NCBI RefSeq assembly: GCF_014262665.1
Contig: NZ_CP046883.1
Coordinates: 1,984,001-2,048,000, forward strand
Reading direction: 5' to 3'
Length of the DNA: 64,000 bases
Source of the DNA: Corynebacterium anserum
GTDB taxonomy: Bacteria; Actinomycetota; Actinomycetes; Mycobacteriales; Mycobacteriaceae
The translations under genes were made by a program, and so were the position numbers. The notes beneath the pieces were generated by a model. That model searched no databases. It was given only the letters and a program-made list of their open reading frames with translations, and was not told the DNA's origin. This document shows, in pieces, positions 7,481 through 16,578 of this stretch (the stretch's first letter is position 1; every line of letters begins with the position of its first letter).

Positions 7481-9004
7481 GTGTCCGACGTGACCGCCAC
7501 CCACTTCGGTGATCGCAGCACCGTTCCAGAATTCAACCGGCCAGAGCCGTTGCCAGCTGATCAGGCTGCAGCCAACCTGGAGGCTCTGGAGAAGCAGGCT
7601 CATCATGAAATGGAGTTGCTGGGTCACAACCATGACTGGGTTCCTTCACCGGGCGACGGCGTGTTGAACGTTCTCATCATCGGTGGTGGTCAGGCTGGTT
7701 TGGGTGCCGCTTTTGCGCTTCAGCGCCATCGCATCGACCGCGTCAAGGTGTTGGAGGCCGGCCCGGAGCAGTATGTGGGCTGTTGGGATCGCTATGCCCG
7801 CATGCATACTTTGCGCTCTCCTAAGAACATGAAGGGCATTGAACTGGATATCCCTTCTTTGCATACGCGTTCGTGGTTTGAGGCGAAGTACGGCAAGGAG
7901 GCGTGGGATGCCACGGAGCTGGTTCCGCGCCTGGACTGGCACGAGTACCTCGTGTGGTATCGCACGACCACTGGCGTGGATGTGGATTTCAATACGTGTG
8001 TGACTGGTGTGTTTCCCCCTGAGCAGGAGGATGGTGATTTCCGCGTTACTGCTGAGGTTGAGGGCGAGCAGGTGGAGTACCGTGCGCGTCGTGTGATCTT
8101 TGCTCTTGGGTTGGATGGCGGTGGCGGGCCGTTCTTGCCTGACATGGTGAAGGCTTTGCCGCGGGAGCTGCGCGCTCACACGGAGGATGCTATTGATTTT
8201 TCCTCTCTTGCCGGTAAACGTGTTGCGGTTCTGGGAGGTGGCGCGTCGGGGTTTGATAATGCTTCTGTGGCGCTTGAGGCTGGGGCAGCGGAGGTTTCTG
8301 TCCATGTCCGACGCCACGAAATCCCGACTCAGAATTCTCTGCGCTGGATGGAGTTTCCGGGTATGCAGGAGCATTTCTTCGATTTAAGTGACGAGCAGAA
8401 GTGGGAATTTTCTCTGTTCAATGGTGGTCTTCCTCAGCCACCGACGCAGGCCTCGGTGTGGCGTGCCTTCGGTTTCGATAATTTCAGGCTGGTGAAGGAT
8501 TCTCGTTGGGCCGATGTGAAGGTCAATGATGCGGGCGAGATTGTCATCACGGATGATGTTGGCCGTACGACTGTCGCGGATTTTGTCATTTCCGCTACTG
8601 GTTACTCCGTTGATTTAGAGTTGCGTCCAGAGCTGAAGGAGTTTCTTCCGAACATTGCATTGTGGAAAGATATGTTCGAGCCTGCAAAGGATCACCCGTT
8701 GGGTAAATGCCCTTATTTGGGGGACGGTTTTCAATTCACTCCCGCGGAGGGGGCACCGCAGTTTATTTCTCGGTTATTCCACTTTTCCACGGGCGCTCGC
8801 GCCTCACACGCGTTAGCAGGAAACCAGCTCTCTGGCATTTACGCTGGGTTGACACGCATGTCTGGGCGCATTGCTAAAGACATCACCATAGAGAACTGGC
8901 CGGGGTTCTTTGAGGATTTTCAGGCCTTTGAGCACCTCGAGGTCTCTAACGTTGGCCGCCACACGGAGGGCGAGGGGTGGTACCCAGAGTCGCCACGCTA
9001 CTAG
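7481..9004 (+). CDS. FAD/NAD(P)-binding oxidoreductase, flavin-monooxygenase-like
   Basis: A 507-residue flavoprotein. The FAD dinucleotide-binding motif VLIIGGGQAGLGAAFAL starts near residue 63. GCWDRYARMHTLRSPK follows, as in flavin-containing and Baeyer-Villiger-type monooxygenases, and a second Rossmann motif, RVAVLGGGASGFDNA, lies near residue 246 for NADPH. FVISATGYSVD near residue 370 is the ATG motif typical of these enzymes. About 60 residues precede the first motif. Translation starts at a GTG with AAGGAAGG ahead of it. It lies alone between the allantoin operon and the toxin block and is transcribed away from the former. The substrate is unknown. No urate oxidase is visible in the window, so a role in purine oxidation is conceivable but unsupported. 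Codons from about 7960 on favour T or G in third position. Confidence 0.78.
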   Translation: MSDVTATHFGDRSTVPEFNRPEPLPADQAAANLEALEKQAHHEMELLGHNHDWVPSPGDGVLNVLIIGGGQAGLGAAFALQRHRIDRVKVLEAGPEQYVGCWDRYARMHTLRSPKNMKGIELDIPSLHTRSWFEAKYGKEAWDATELVPRLDWHEYLVWYRTTTGVDVDFNTCVTGVFPPEQEDGDFRVTAEVEGEQVEYRARRVIFALGLDGGGGPFLPDMVKALPRELRAHTEDAIDFSSLAGKRVAVLGGGASGFDNASVALEAGAAEVSVHVRRHEIPTQNSLRWMEFPGMQEHFFDLSDEQKWEFSLFNGGLPQPPTQASVWRAFGFDNFRLVKDSRWADVKVNDAGEIVITDDVGRTTVADFVISATGYSVDLELRPELKEFLPNIALWKDMFEPAKDHPLGKCPYLGDGFQFTPAEGAPQFISRLFHFSTGARASHALAGNQLSGIYAGLTRMSGRIAKDITIENWPGFFEDFQAFEHLEVSNVGRHTEGEGWYPESPRY

Positions 9005-9087
9005 CAGGAAACGTTGACCATTGGAAGGTGCTGATAGCCCAATGAGCAATATCTCCTGAGGAAGCTCCCACTCTTCAGAAAGAAAAG
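9002..9087 (-). pseudogene. Remnant of a SUKH (SMI1/KNR4) immunity gene
   Basis: In the minus-strand frame, residues coded at 9038-9079 read SEEWELPQEILLIG. This is nearly the same as TEEWEIPSDVLLIG in the complete SUKH protein coded at 9114-10142, and the similarity fades on either side. No start codon, N-terminal domain or C-terminal part remains, and the fragment runs straight into the 3' end of the flavoprotein gene. I read it as the leftover of a second, tandem immunity gene. The match is short, so the call depends on this one conserved block. Confidence 0.6.
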
Positions 9088-9113
9088 GAAACTTTTCAAC
9101 GTTTAAGGATGCT

Positions 9114-10142
9114 CTATATTTCCACACGCGGATGGTTTTTTATGTCCTCTCGAAGAGCCTCTAACACCGGCGCGATGTATTCATCCTTCAATTTAAATCC
9201 TTCAGGAGTTTCAACCAGCACTCCCGGCTCGATTCTCCGTTGCCACCATAGTTCAAGCATAGCTTCGCTACAGGATATAGAGCCGCGTTCCCCTTCCAAA
9301 ACAAACGAGGCGCGTACGAGCGACATGAATTGATACTCATTTCCATCCCATGGAATATGATCCCATATAGGCCCTTTGAAGGATTTAACAGTGCGGCACG
9401 GTTGTACGTGTTGAGCAGCCCAATACACTACGTCTAGCAATTGAGCCCACTTCTTGTTATAACCTGAGACAAAGAAACCTAGATCGACACATGCCAGCTG
9501 GTAGGCCGCCCGTCGCACGATTTGTTCGTAATCTGGAATTCCTGTTGCTTCGATTGATTCCTGAAGTTGTGGTGACAATGCGCCTTTCTGCGAGCGGATT
9601 TTGTGTTGTTTCTTGGTCTGCTCCCGTGATTCTTCGATGCTGAGGTCGTCGTCGGGATCATAGTCTGAATCAGGAGCTAGCATGCTGAGAAATTCGCTGA
9701 ATGATCTTGCGATAAGAGTGAATTCTCCTGGTATGTCATTGTCGAGATATAGCACACTATGGCGAGGGAATTCCGGCAGATCATAATTGATCACAAAGCA
9801 CTCATGCATTCCTGCTTCAGTATTACCAATGAGTAACACATCGGAGGGAATCTCCCATTCTTCAGTGAAATACTCACCGGCTTCTGCAAGATCGAAGTCT
9901 GTTTCACCCGTGGGATCGTTACCGAGGATGATTTCGACATTAGCTTCGAGTTCCTCTCCACTGGGCAAGAGAACTCCAAACAAATAGGTATTTTTGAGGC
10001 TTAAACATCCGCCGCCGGTTTTCATGATGAACTTTTTGTAATCAGCGGGAAGCTTGCGTCCGATTTTTTTCTCGATGGAACGGATACGCAAGATACCACA
10101 AGGTTTCCCTCGATCAGTGAACTCAATATCGCCAAATTTCAT
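9114..10142 (-). CDS. SUKH/SMI1-KNR4 family immunity protein with C-terminal helical extension
   Basis: A 342-residue cytosolic protein. Residues about 15-155 have the SUKH superfamily pattern: IRSIEKKIGRKLPADYKKFI at the start, then GGG and YLFGVLLP, then EWEIPSDVLLIGNTEAG, and ARSFSEFLSML at the end. SUKH proteins typically neutralise nuclease toxins of polymorphic-toxin systems. Residues about 190-342 form a separate, mostly helical domain that I cannot name (EQIVRRAAYQLACVDLGFF, WAQLLDVVYWAAQHV). The gene starts 18 bp after the stop of the WHH-nuclease toxin on the same strand, the normal toxin-immunity order. The DNA looks richer in A and T than the metabolic genes around it, which suggests transfer. 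The C-terminal domain may be a second immunity module. Confidence 0.82.
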   Translation of the reverse strand: MKFGDIEFTDRGKPCGILRIRSIEKKIGRKLPADYKKFIMKTGGGCLSLKNTYLFGVLLPSGEELEANVEIILGNDPTGETDFDLAEAGEYFTEEWEIPSDVLLIGNTEAGMHECFVINYDLPEFPRHSVLYLDNDIPGEFTLIARSFSEFLSMLAPDSDYDPDDDLSIEESREQTKKQHKIRSQKGALSPQLQESIEATGIPDYEQIVRRAAYQLACVDLGFFVSGYNKKWAQLLDVVYWAAQHVQPCRTVKSFKGPIWDHIPWDGNEYQFMSLVRASFVLEGERGSISCSEAMLELWWQRRIEPGVLVETPEGFKLKDEYIAPVLEALREDIKNHPRVEI

Positions 10143-10160
10143 TATTCCATACCTGCTTTC

Positions 10161-13100
10161 TTACGTTAGCGTGTGCGCTCGACCCCAGCTAGCCCAACCA
10201 CCTGAATGGCGAACAACGCTGTGAAGATCTCTTGGAATCAGTTGCATACGCCCTGTCTCTTCATGATGATGCCATACAAGGTTATGTTTTCTGCGGAATT
10301 TTGCATCAATTCCCATTTCTTCATCGGCTAATTTAACATCCTTGTAACGCGATCCTTGAGGTTTAATCTTGATATCTGGGACTTTTCCTTTGAAGATCTC
10401 GTACTCATCCGGACTAGCCACTTGATTATCAAATATAGGGTATCCTTTCTCGTTGAAATAAATATCTCCATACTTCTCACGGAAGCCCGGAGGCATTCTC
10501 GAAATATCGCCATTCCGCCACTTACCTCCAGCGTAGCGAGCGTTAATCGGATATCGATTTGTTCCCGGAACTTTAACAACACTAGGGGGTAGCGGACATT
10601 TTTTAGCGACTGTGAGCCATCTCAAATAATCGACGGTTATGGTTGGCGACCATACCGCCGACTCAGTCGTCACTCTACCCCACCAAATTGCACCATGAGA
10701 GACAGCACAGCCGGCCGGCATCAACGCATCATCTAGAATCGCACGAAAACGTGAATTTCGTACCGCTGATTTAATGTCGCTGATCTTGCTGATTAGCTTC
10801 TTAAACACCGGAATTGCTTTGCCCAGTTTTGCTATCTTGCCAAAAGGCAGCGCGCCTACTGCCGCCCACAGACAAGCGGAAACTTCACCTTTAAAACAAT
10901 TGAGAACGTCTGTAACACCGATGAGGTCTAGCAACACGTCCAGGGCTTCCTGGCCGACGTGCTGTTTAATTGCGTCTAATAGGCTGGTTTTACTCGCTTT
11001 CAGTTCCCCCTCAGCCGCTGCGGCTCGGTACTGCTCTTGTTCAGCGAGTTGCTTTTCCCACGCAATATTGTAGGCTTCCTGCGCAGCCTGGCCGGCCAGA
11101 TGTGCATCCTGTCCCGCTGCATCTGCTGACCTGCGTGCCTGAGCAGCCGAGCTTGCTGCTTGAGTTGCCGAGTCGTGAGCCTGAGCCGCATAACTGGCAG
11201 CATGATCCGCATTGCTGGCAGCAGCACGCGCATCCTTTTCAGCTTGGTTGGCTGCCGCATGAGCGCGCTCCTGCTGTTGCATCGCAAACTGCAATGATTC
11301 TCCTGCTTTGCGCACATGCTCTTGCGCTGTAGCAGCTGACTTTTGTGCTTTTCCTGCCCAACCAGCAGCTTCTTCGGCATAGCGTACGGCTGTTTGTGCG
11401 TCGCCGCGGGCAGCAAAGTATGACCGTTGCGCTTCTGCTGCGTTGCGTGAGGCGTCGTGCGCGGCTTGGTATCCTCTCTCGAGGAGACCGTCGATGTACT
11501 CATCATGGGTAGTGCGTTGCGCATCAGCCGCGGCACGGCGTTTAGCTTCGATAGCAATAAACTCGGCCAATCCCTCCCGATCACCTGCGACTGCAGCTTG
11601 AGCCGCAGCTTTGACTTCTGGCGTTCCTGTTCGCGTCAGCTCATAGGCCTGGCGTAGCTGGTCTTCGTAGAGCGCACGTTCATATCCTCCCCCGTTCACA
11701 AAACCGTCAAGAACGTCAAACGTATTAGTTCGCAGCGCTGCATCCGCAGCACGCTTCACCGCATCATCACCTTGACTGCGCAATTGCCACGTTCGGGCAA
11801 GCAGTCCCGGCTTACGTATTTCCGGTAACTCGGTGTTAAGGAAGTCTTGGATATTGTCACCACTGTCGTAGCTCGCTATATCCGCTGCCTCCTGAACTTG
11901 AGGGTTAGGATCGTTAAGAGCCAGAAATTCCACACGCGAGTGTGCATCAGTGAAAGTGGACTCTTCATACTCGTCTACAAAAGCCTGGAGGTCTTCATCT
12001 CTTCCGGAAGCCAGTGCTACCGCTGCGCTTCCGGCGATGGCAGGCGTACCCACCTGCACTGCACTAATAGCGAGTTCCCTGACCCTGCCTAAATCAATGG
12101 CATGTCCATCGCTATTTGCCACCAGTTCAGAGAGTTGGTGTAAATCATTTTCAAGCTTTGTGCGCTGATCTTTGTGTTCTGTAGACACAGCATCTTGAGC
12201 GTCTTGTATTGCACGGGCTTGGGTGGCTTGATCTCTAAGATAAGCAGCTTCCTGCGCGAGGCGTTGATCAGCAGCCTCGCGCGCTAGTTTGCTGATCTCA
12301 TAAGCCAGATTTACTGCTTCAACTGCCTTATTGGCGGCAACCTGCGCATCCTGGGCATTAACTCCCGCCTTGTTCGCCGAAATAATGGCTTTATCTGCCT
12401 CAGCAGCAGCATCATCGGCAGCTTTCGCACTGTTACGGGCATGTGCGGCCGCTTGACTGGCTGCTTCACGTGCCTGTTGTACTAATGACGTGATTCGAAC
12501 GACAAGCCCGTCGACTTCACGAGAAGCCGCCCGTGCCCGGTCTGCCGCAGCACGCGCACGGACGGCACCAGCCCTGGCATCAGCAGCGGCTGCATCACTA
12601 TCACCAGCAGCCGAAGCCGCTTCACTAGCAGCTGCTGCAGCAGCATCAGCATTACGTGCGGCCGACGATGCTGCTGAACCTGCCGATTGCGCATAACCCC
12701 ATGCAGCATCAGCGTGGATGAATGATTGCGCAGCTTTCTCCGCGGCAGCTGCAGCGTTACGCGCATTGACGGCTGCAATACGAGCTTGGCGTGCCTGAGA
12801 GGCATCCATTCCAGCTGCGGCAGCTCTTGATGATGCTTCTTGAGCAGCAATGCGCGCACGAGATGCAGCAGCAGCGGCTCGAGCCAGCGCATCAGCGGTG
12901 TACTGTAACGCACTACGCGCCTCTCCAGCAGCGGCTACTGCCCTATCGGCAGCTACCGCCGACTGATTGGCAAGTTTTCCTGCCTGAGCAGCAGCGCTCC
13001 CTGCACGAACTTGGGCATTATCAGCGGCTTGAGCTTCGGATTTCGCACGTTCGGTAGCCAAGCGCGCAGCATCGGTCGCTCTTGCGGCTTGATCCGCATT

Positions 13101-13946
13101 TTGGGCTGCCACGTTAGCCGCAGTTTGTGCCTTATCGGCTTCGGTCACAGCACTGTTGACCAGCTCATCGATACTCATTTTTTCGGCGTCTTGTGCCGCA
13201 GCAACAAATTGCCCATAGCGAAGATAAGAGTCAATCGCGGTATCCGTACCGGTCTGGATCGCCTCCTGCGCCCCACGAGCAACAGCTGGGGAAGTCGACC
13301 GCGTCAGCGCATAAACCTCACGACGGCGGTCATGAGCCTTAGCGATGTCGTACCCAGTCGTGGCGAAATCACTCAGTGCCTCGGGAGTGTTGGCCTGCAA
13401 CGCCCGATCAGCGGCGGCTTTCACACTAGTGCCAGCGGGTGCTCGGGCAGCACGCCAAGCCGTAGCCCGATCATCGAGCTGTTGGGCGTGTGACCACCCC
13501 GCATCAATAAAGTCGGCTAACGCCTGTTCGTCACCGGACTCTAACGCTTTGTCGGCAGCAGCTTGTACCGCAGAACCGGCTGCTGCTGAAATGGTAACAA
13601 CAATCTGACGAAGGTCTTGGATACGGGCTTGCTGCATCCCGCCGTTAGCGTATGCGTCGAGTTCGACCTCTCCTCCGCGTAAAACTGCTTCGGCAGCAGC
13701 ACGGGAGGACATGAAGTTGGTGCCTAACATCTCGACTGCAAATTCACGTGCCCGTTGCTTGTCACGGATGTCACTCGTAGTACGTGTGTGTTCGGTAGCA
13801 GCAACTTGTTGAGCACCAGAGGCCTCGGTGCCTACAGCAACAACCAGGATGACGGTTATAAGTGACACGCACCAGACCCGCAGCCTACGAGCCAGACCAG
13901 GTCCCATGGAAAACGTGGTGTGTGGTGGTGGTAAGTGGTGATTCAT
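10161..13946 (-). CDS. Secreted polymorphic toxin with ALF repeats and C-terminal WHH nuclease
   Basis: A 1261-residue protein. The N-terminus carries a signal peptide (RRLRVWCVSLITVILVVAVG, then ASGAQQ). Residues about 60-240 hold ALF-type short helical repeats (for example AVQAAADKALESGDEQALADF). An Ala-rich coiled-coil stalk follows to about 590, then a second ALF set to about 800, a second Ala-rich stalk to about 970, and a hydrophobic pre-toxin segment (VLLDLIGVTDVLNC, LWAAVGALPFGKIAKL). The last 100 residues are a nuclease of the HNH/Endo VII superfamily, WHH type: GYPIFDNQVA, VWHHHEETGRMQLIPRDLHS and VVRHSGG, with Trp1225 and three His after it. This is the layout of actinobacterial contact or secreted antibacterial toxins. 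The SUKH immunity gene follows after 18 bp. Both stalks are low-complexity. Confidence 0.85.
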   Translation of the reverse strand: MNHHLPPPHTTFSMGPGLARRLRVWCVSLITVILVVAVGTEASGAQQVAATEHTRTTSDIRDKQRAREFAVEMLGTNFMSSRAAAEAVLRGGEVELDAYANGGMQQARIQDLRQIVVTISAAAGSAVQAAADKALESGDEQALADFIDAGWSHAQQLDDRATAWRAARAPAGTSVKAAADRALQANTPEALSDFATTGYDIAKAHDRRREVYALTRSTSPAVARGAQEAIQTGTDTAIDSYLRYGQFVAAAQDAEKMSIDELVNSAVTEADKAQTAANVAAQNADQAARATDAARLATERAKSEAQAADNAQVRAGSAAAQAGKLANQSAVAADRAVAAAGEARSALQYTADALARAAAAASRARIAAQEASSRAAAAGMDASQARQARIAAVNARNAAAAAEKAAQSFIHADAAWGYAQSAGSAASSAARNADAAAAAASEAASAAGDSDAAAADARAGAVRARAAADRARAASREVDGLVVRITSLVQQAREAASQAAAHARNSAKAADDAAAEADKAIISANKAGVNAQDAQVAANKAVEAVNLAYEISKLAREAADQRLAQEAAYLRDQATQARAIQDAQDAVSTEHKDQRTKLENDLHQLSELVANSDGHAIDLGRVRELAISAVQVGTPAIAGSAAVALASGRDEDLQAFVDEYEESTFTDAHSRVEFLALNDPNPQVQEAADIASYDSGDNIQDFLNTELPEIRKPGLLARTWQLRSQGDDAVKRAADAALRTNTFDVLDGFVNGGGYERALYEDQLRQAYELTRTGTPEVKAAAQAAVAGDREGLAEFIAIEAKRRAAADAQRTTHDEYIDGLLERGYQAAHDASRNAAEAQRSYFAARGDAQTAVRYAEEAAGWAGKAQKSAATAQEHVRKAGESLQFAMQQQERAHAAANQAEKDARAAASNADHAASYAAQAHDSATQAASSAAQARRSADAAGQDAHLAGQAAQEAYNIAWEKQLAEQEQYRAAAAEGELKASKTSLLDAIKQHVGQEALDVLLDLIGVTDVLNCFKGEVSACLWAAVGALPFGKIAKLGKAIPVFKKLISKISDIKSAVRNSRFRAILDDALMPAGCAVSHGAIWWGRVTTESAVWSPTITVDYLRWLTVAKKCPLPPSVVKVPGTNRYPINARYAGGKWRNGDISRMPPGFREKYGDIYFNEKGYPIFDNQVASPDEYEIFKGKVPDIKIKPQGSRYKDVKLADEEMGIDAKFRRKHNLVWHHHEETGRMQLIPRDLHSVVRHSGGWASWGRAHTLT

Positions 13947-14011
13947 TTCTGAGTATCTTTCCTGTGTGTTGGTTGACGCACGATAAGGAGACGGAAGTAC
14001 CTAGAGATGTG

Positions 14012-14905
14012 CTAGGGGCGTGCTAAAGCTTGATCTGTAAACCATCTGCTATCTGCAGAGTCAACCGCGCCGAGCACCAGGGAACCTTGGCTTGTTATCG
14101 CCAGTGCTTTGGTGCGATCAGTAGCCCACACCAATCGAGTGGATGTCACGGGTGTGGTGGCAGGATTGGGACACCATGTGGCATGAGAAGCACTGGGCGT
14201 AGAAGACAACGAAAAGTCGGTAGGGCTGGTGGCTTGCAAATACATGCCGGGATACGCTGCGGATTCCAAGGACACACAGGCTGGATCGGATAGTCCTTTA
14301 GCGACAAGGAAGGACCCGTCGAGACGGTCGAGAAAAGAACTGTTGCGTGACAGGGGCGTTGTGGTGACGCCAGCCCACGTCACACGGACAGTGCGGCCGG
14401 ATGCTGCTGCGGACGCTGAGCGAAGAGATACATAGTTCGGTGCATCGTCGGTGCCGGGTATCAAGGTGGCGCTGGAGGCGCCATTGTTCGTAGCAACGGG
14501 AATGACTTGTAACTCAACGATGGTGGATCCAGCATTGTTGACATCGATGCTCTTAGCTTGACCAGGGTGGACAGCATCTTGCCAATACACAGCTCCATCA
14601 GGAAGCTTAAATGCCACGTTGACGTCAACGGTGAGGTTGTTCACCACACCATATGAGCCAGTGAGATTCATCGCCGCCCACCCGGTGGGTTTGGTGAGGG
14701 CAAAGCAGACCGAGAAAGTTGAAACCGAAGATGAGTCCACACGGATTTGTTGGGGTTGTTTCCCACACTGTTCTTGGACAATGCCACCATCACCCGCCAG
14801 GATTTTGACCGGAATGTCAGCCTGAGCAGCAGACGCGGTGTTGATACTAGCGGTCAGGACTATGGCAGCAAGAGCGCCACGTGTGAGTAGAGATAAGACG
14901 GACAT
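14012..14905 (-). CDS. Secreted protein with C-terminal AbfB-like beta-trefoil domain
   Basis: A 297-residue exported protein. The signal peptide is MSVLSLLTRGALAAIVLTAS with cleavage after ASA near residue 27. Residues about 30-195 are beta-rich and unidentified, with two Cys residues (Cys47, Cys68 approximately) that could form a disulfide. Residues about 205-295 resemble the AbfB arabinose-binding beta-trefoil: VSLESAAYPGMYLQATSP, then FSLSSTPS...ATWCPNP, and LAITSQGSLVLGAVDSADSRWF. Such domains bind arabinofuranose side chains, and arabinogalactan is the wall polymer of corynebacteria, so wall binding is plausible. It sits 65 bp upstream of the toxin gene on the same strand and 113 bp downstream of the LGFP-repeat gene, so the three are probably co-transcribed. 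Confidence 0.65.
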   Translation of the reverse strand: MSVLSLLTRGALAAIVLTASINTASAAQADIPVKILAGDGGIVQEQCGKQPQQIRVDSSSVSTFSVCFALTKPTGWAAMNLTGSYGVVNNLTVDVNVAFKLPDGAVYWQDAVHPGQAKSIDVNNAGSTIVELQVIPVATNNGASSATLIPGTDDAPNYVSLRSASAAASGRTVRVTWAGVTTTPLSRNSSFLDRLDGSFLVAKGLSDPACVSLESAAYPGMYLQATSPTDFSLSSTPSASHATWCPNPATTPVTSTRLVWATDRTKALAITSQGSLVLGAVDSADSRWFTDQALARP

Positions 14906-15018
14906 GGTGGTTGGGTATCGCTTTCAAGAATCTAAGTAAAACTTCGGGAATCGAAATAAAGGAGAGATGTAGAGGGATACAGAGAGTTACAGAACGAGCG
15001 GACAGGAAGATAGCCAGG

Positions 15019-16356
15019 TCAGCGTTGGGGTGTTACTGATGCGTAAATAGTGGTTGCTTCTGGCAGCCTGGCGCGCAGGGTAGTGGCAAAATTACCAAAG
15101 ATCTGCCGGCCGACGTGGTCTGAAATGAATGGTCCTGCGACCCGAGAAGTGGACGTTGTACCGAAGGCTTCAACTATCACACGGATCCAGGTTTTGTCAG
15201 ACCCTATGTACTTGCTGCGTTGTGTATCGTCGCTGAAAATCACGGTGGGTTCTGCTGAAGTGGGAGCGGTGACGGTATCGAAGCGAATATTGAGGATCCT
15301 TCCTTCTCCCTCAGGATGACCAGCTTGTGTGGTCAAGGTGAAACCAGTATCTGCAATGCGCGTGACGGCGACTGGCCCGGTTTGTCCACCGGCAGTGGGC
15401 ATAGCACATGTCGTACCAACTGTCAGGACGTCTGGGCAGCCTGGCAAAGGGAAGTACTTACCCATGTGCTGGGAAACTTCACGGTGGGCGCCAGCTGGGT
15501 GAATACCCGATACTTGATCGACGGTGAATAAGGGATAGATCTGCTGATAACTGGAATAGGCTGCGTTATCGAAGCGCTGAAGCACCTGACCGGTGGGAGG
15601 AAAGATTTGAATGGCACCTTTTTGAAACTCTTGTTTCACACTGCCGTTGGTTTTATAGCTGTCGGTGGTAGGGTAACCGAGTTTCCCAGCTTCCCAGCCG
15701 TTGGCTGCCCAGATCTCGAAAATATCGGTGGGAACGATGTGAGCTCCGGTAGCAGGGCTCCAGTAGATAAATCCATTGTCAAAGCGATTAAAACGCCCGA
15801 TTTTATCCGGCGCAGCGACCTCATCGGTGTGGGGGTAGCCTAGGGAACCAGTCTCCCACCCTTGCGCTGCCCATTTGTCTCTGATAGCTCCGCCAATCTG
15901 ATGAGCGTCAGTTTTAGGCGACCAATAGATTGAACCATTATGAAAATGGTTAAACCGGCCGATGCCATCAGGCGTGGTGGTTTCATCAGTAATTGGGTAT
16001 CCCACCACGGAACGTTCCCAACCCAGATCTGACCACTTGTCGCGGATGCGGCCTTCCACAGCATGTGCGGTTCCACGATCCACGTTTGGGTGCCAGTAGA
16101 TCGACGCATTGTTGCGAAAGTGCTGGAAACGACCATTGTTAACAGCAACGGATTCCGGTGTGGTCGCGTTGCCAAAATGTTGCACGCCACCGAGGCGATG
16201 GAATGCTTCTTCGATCTTGCCGGTGATGGGGTACCCGTAAATCACTGTGGCCTGCGCTGCTGTGGTAACCGAACAGACAGCCGTAATCGTAGCAATGCCC
16301 ATAACTAGCCGGCGGAAGCGCAGACAAGAAGAAGTTTGTTTCATAAAACCAATCAC
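15019..16356 (-). CDS. LGFP-repeat cell-wall-associated protein
   Basis: A 445-residue secreted protein. The N-terminal signal peptide has the hydrophobic core LVMGIATITAVCSVTTAAQA. Residues about 38-260 hold four to five LGFP repeats of roughly 54 residues; GYPITDE, LGYPHTDE and LGYPTTDS mark the units, each with a following RFNHFHNGSIYWSP-type strand. In corynebacteria these repeats attach proteins to the cell wall, including mycolyltransferases and secreted hydrolases. Residues about 265-445 are an unidentified, partly hydrophobic domain (four Cys: PGCPDVLTVGTTCAM). The start is a GTG at 16356 or, equally possible, the ATG at 16344 (MKQTSSCL). It heads the same-strand run LGFP protein, AbfB-like protein, toxin, immunity protein, which hints that it helps display or release the toxin. 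Confidence 0.8.
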   Translation of the reverse strand: MIGFMKQTSSCLRFRRLVMGIATITAVCSVTTAAQATVIYGYPITGKIEEAFHRLGGVQHFGNATTPESVAVNNGRFQHFRNNASIYWHPNVDRGTAHAVEGRIRDKWSDLGWERSVVGYPITDETTTPDGIGRFNHFHNGSIYWSPKTDAHQIGGAIRDKWAAQGWETGSLGYPHTDEVAAPDKIGRFNRFDNGFIYWSPATGAHIVPTDIFEIWAANGWEAGKLGYPTTDSYKTNGSVKQEFQKGAIQIFPPTGQVLQRFDNAAYSSYQQIYPLFTVDQVSGIHPAGAHREVSQHMGKYFPLPGCPDVLTVGTTCAMPTAGGQTGPVAVTRIADTGFTLTTQAGHPEGEGRILNIRFDTVTAPTSAEPTVIFSDDTQRSKYIGSDKTWIRVIVEAFGTTSTSRVAGPFISDHVGRQIFGNFATTLRARLPEATTIYASVTPQR

Positions 16357-16578
16357 GTTGGTAACAATAAGGCAATTTTCAGCTGCTGTATAGTTTTATG
16401 TAAGAATTTTTTACGGTTTGTTCCCCTGAAGGTAAGAGAAGTTGTTATCGTTTCCCCAGCGCTTACAACCTCGTGAGCATCGTGATTAACTCTTGCGGTG
16501 CCAGAGTTGTACACGCACCCCCCATGAAGGTTTCGCCCAGTCTATCTACTAACTATCTGAAGGTGAAGGGCTCGCTAT
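16357..16578. other. Divergent intergenic region
   Basis: This 222-bp stretch separates the LGFP-repeat gene (minus) from the GT87 gene (plus) and should carry both promoters. It is A/T-rich near 16375-16425. I found no convincing operator, hairpin or short gene in it. Confidence 0.4.

Noticed and set aside
10500-13200. Several open frames opposite the toxin gene
   Set aside because: They are shadows of the Ala-rich stalk codons; the minus-strand frame has a signal peptide, repeats and a nuclease end.
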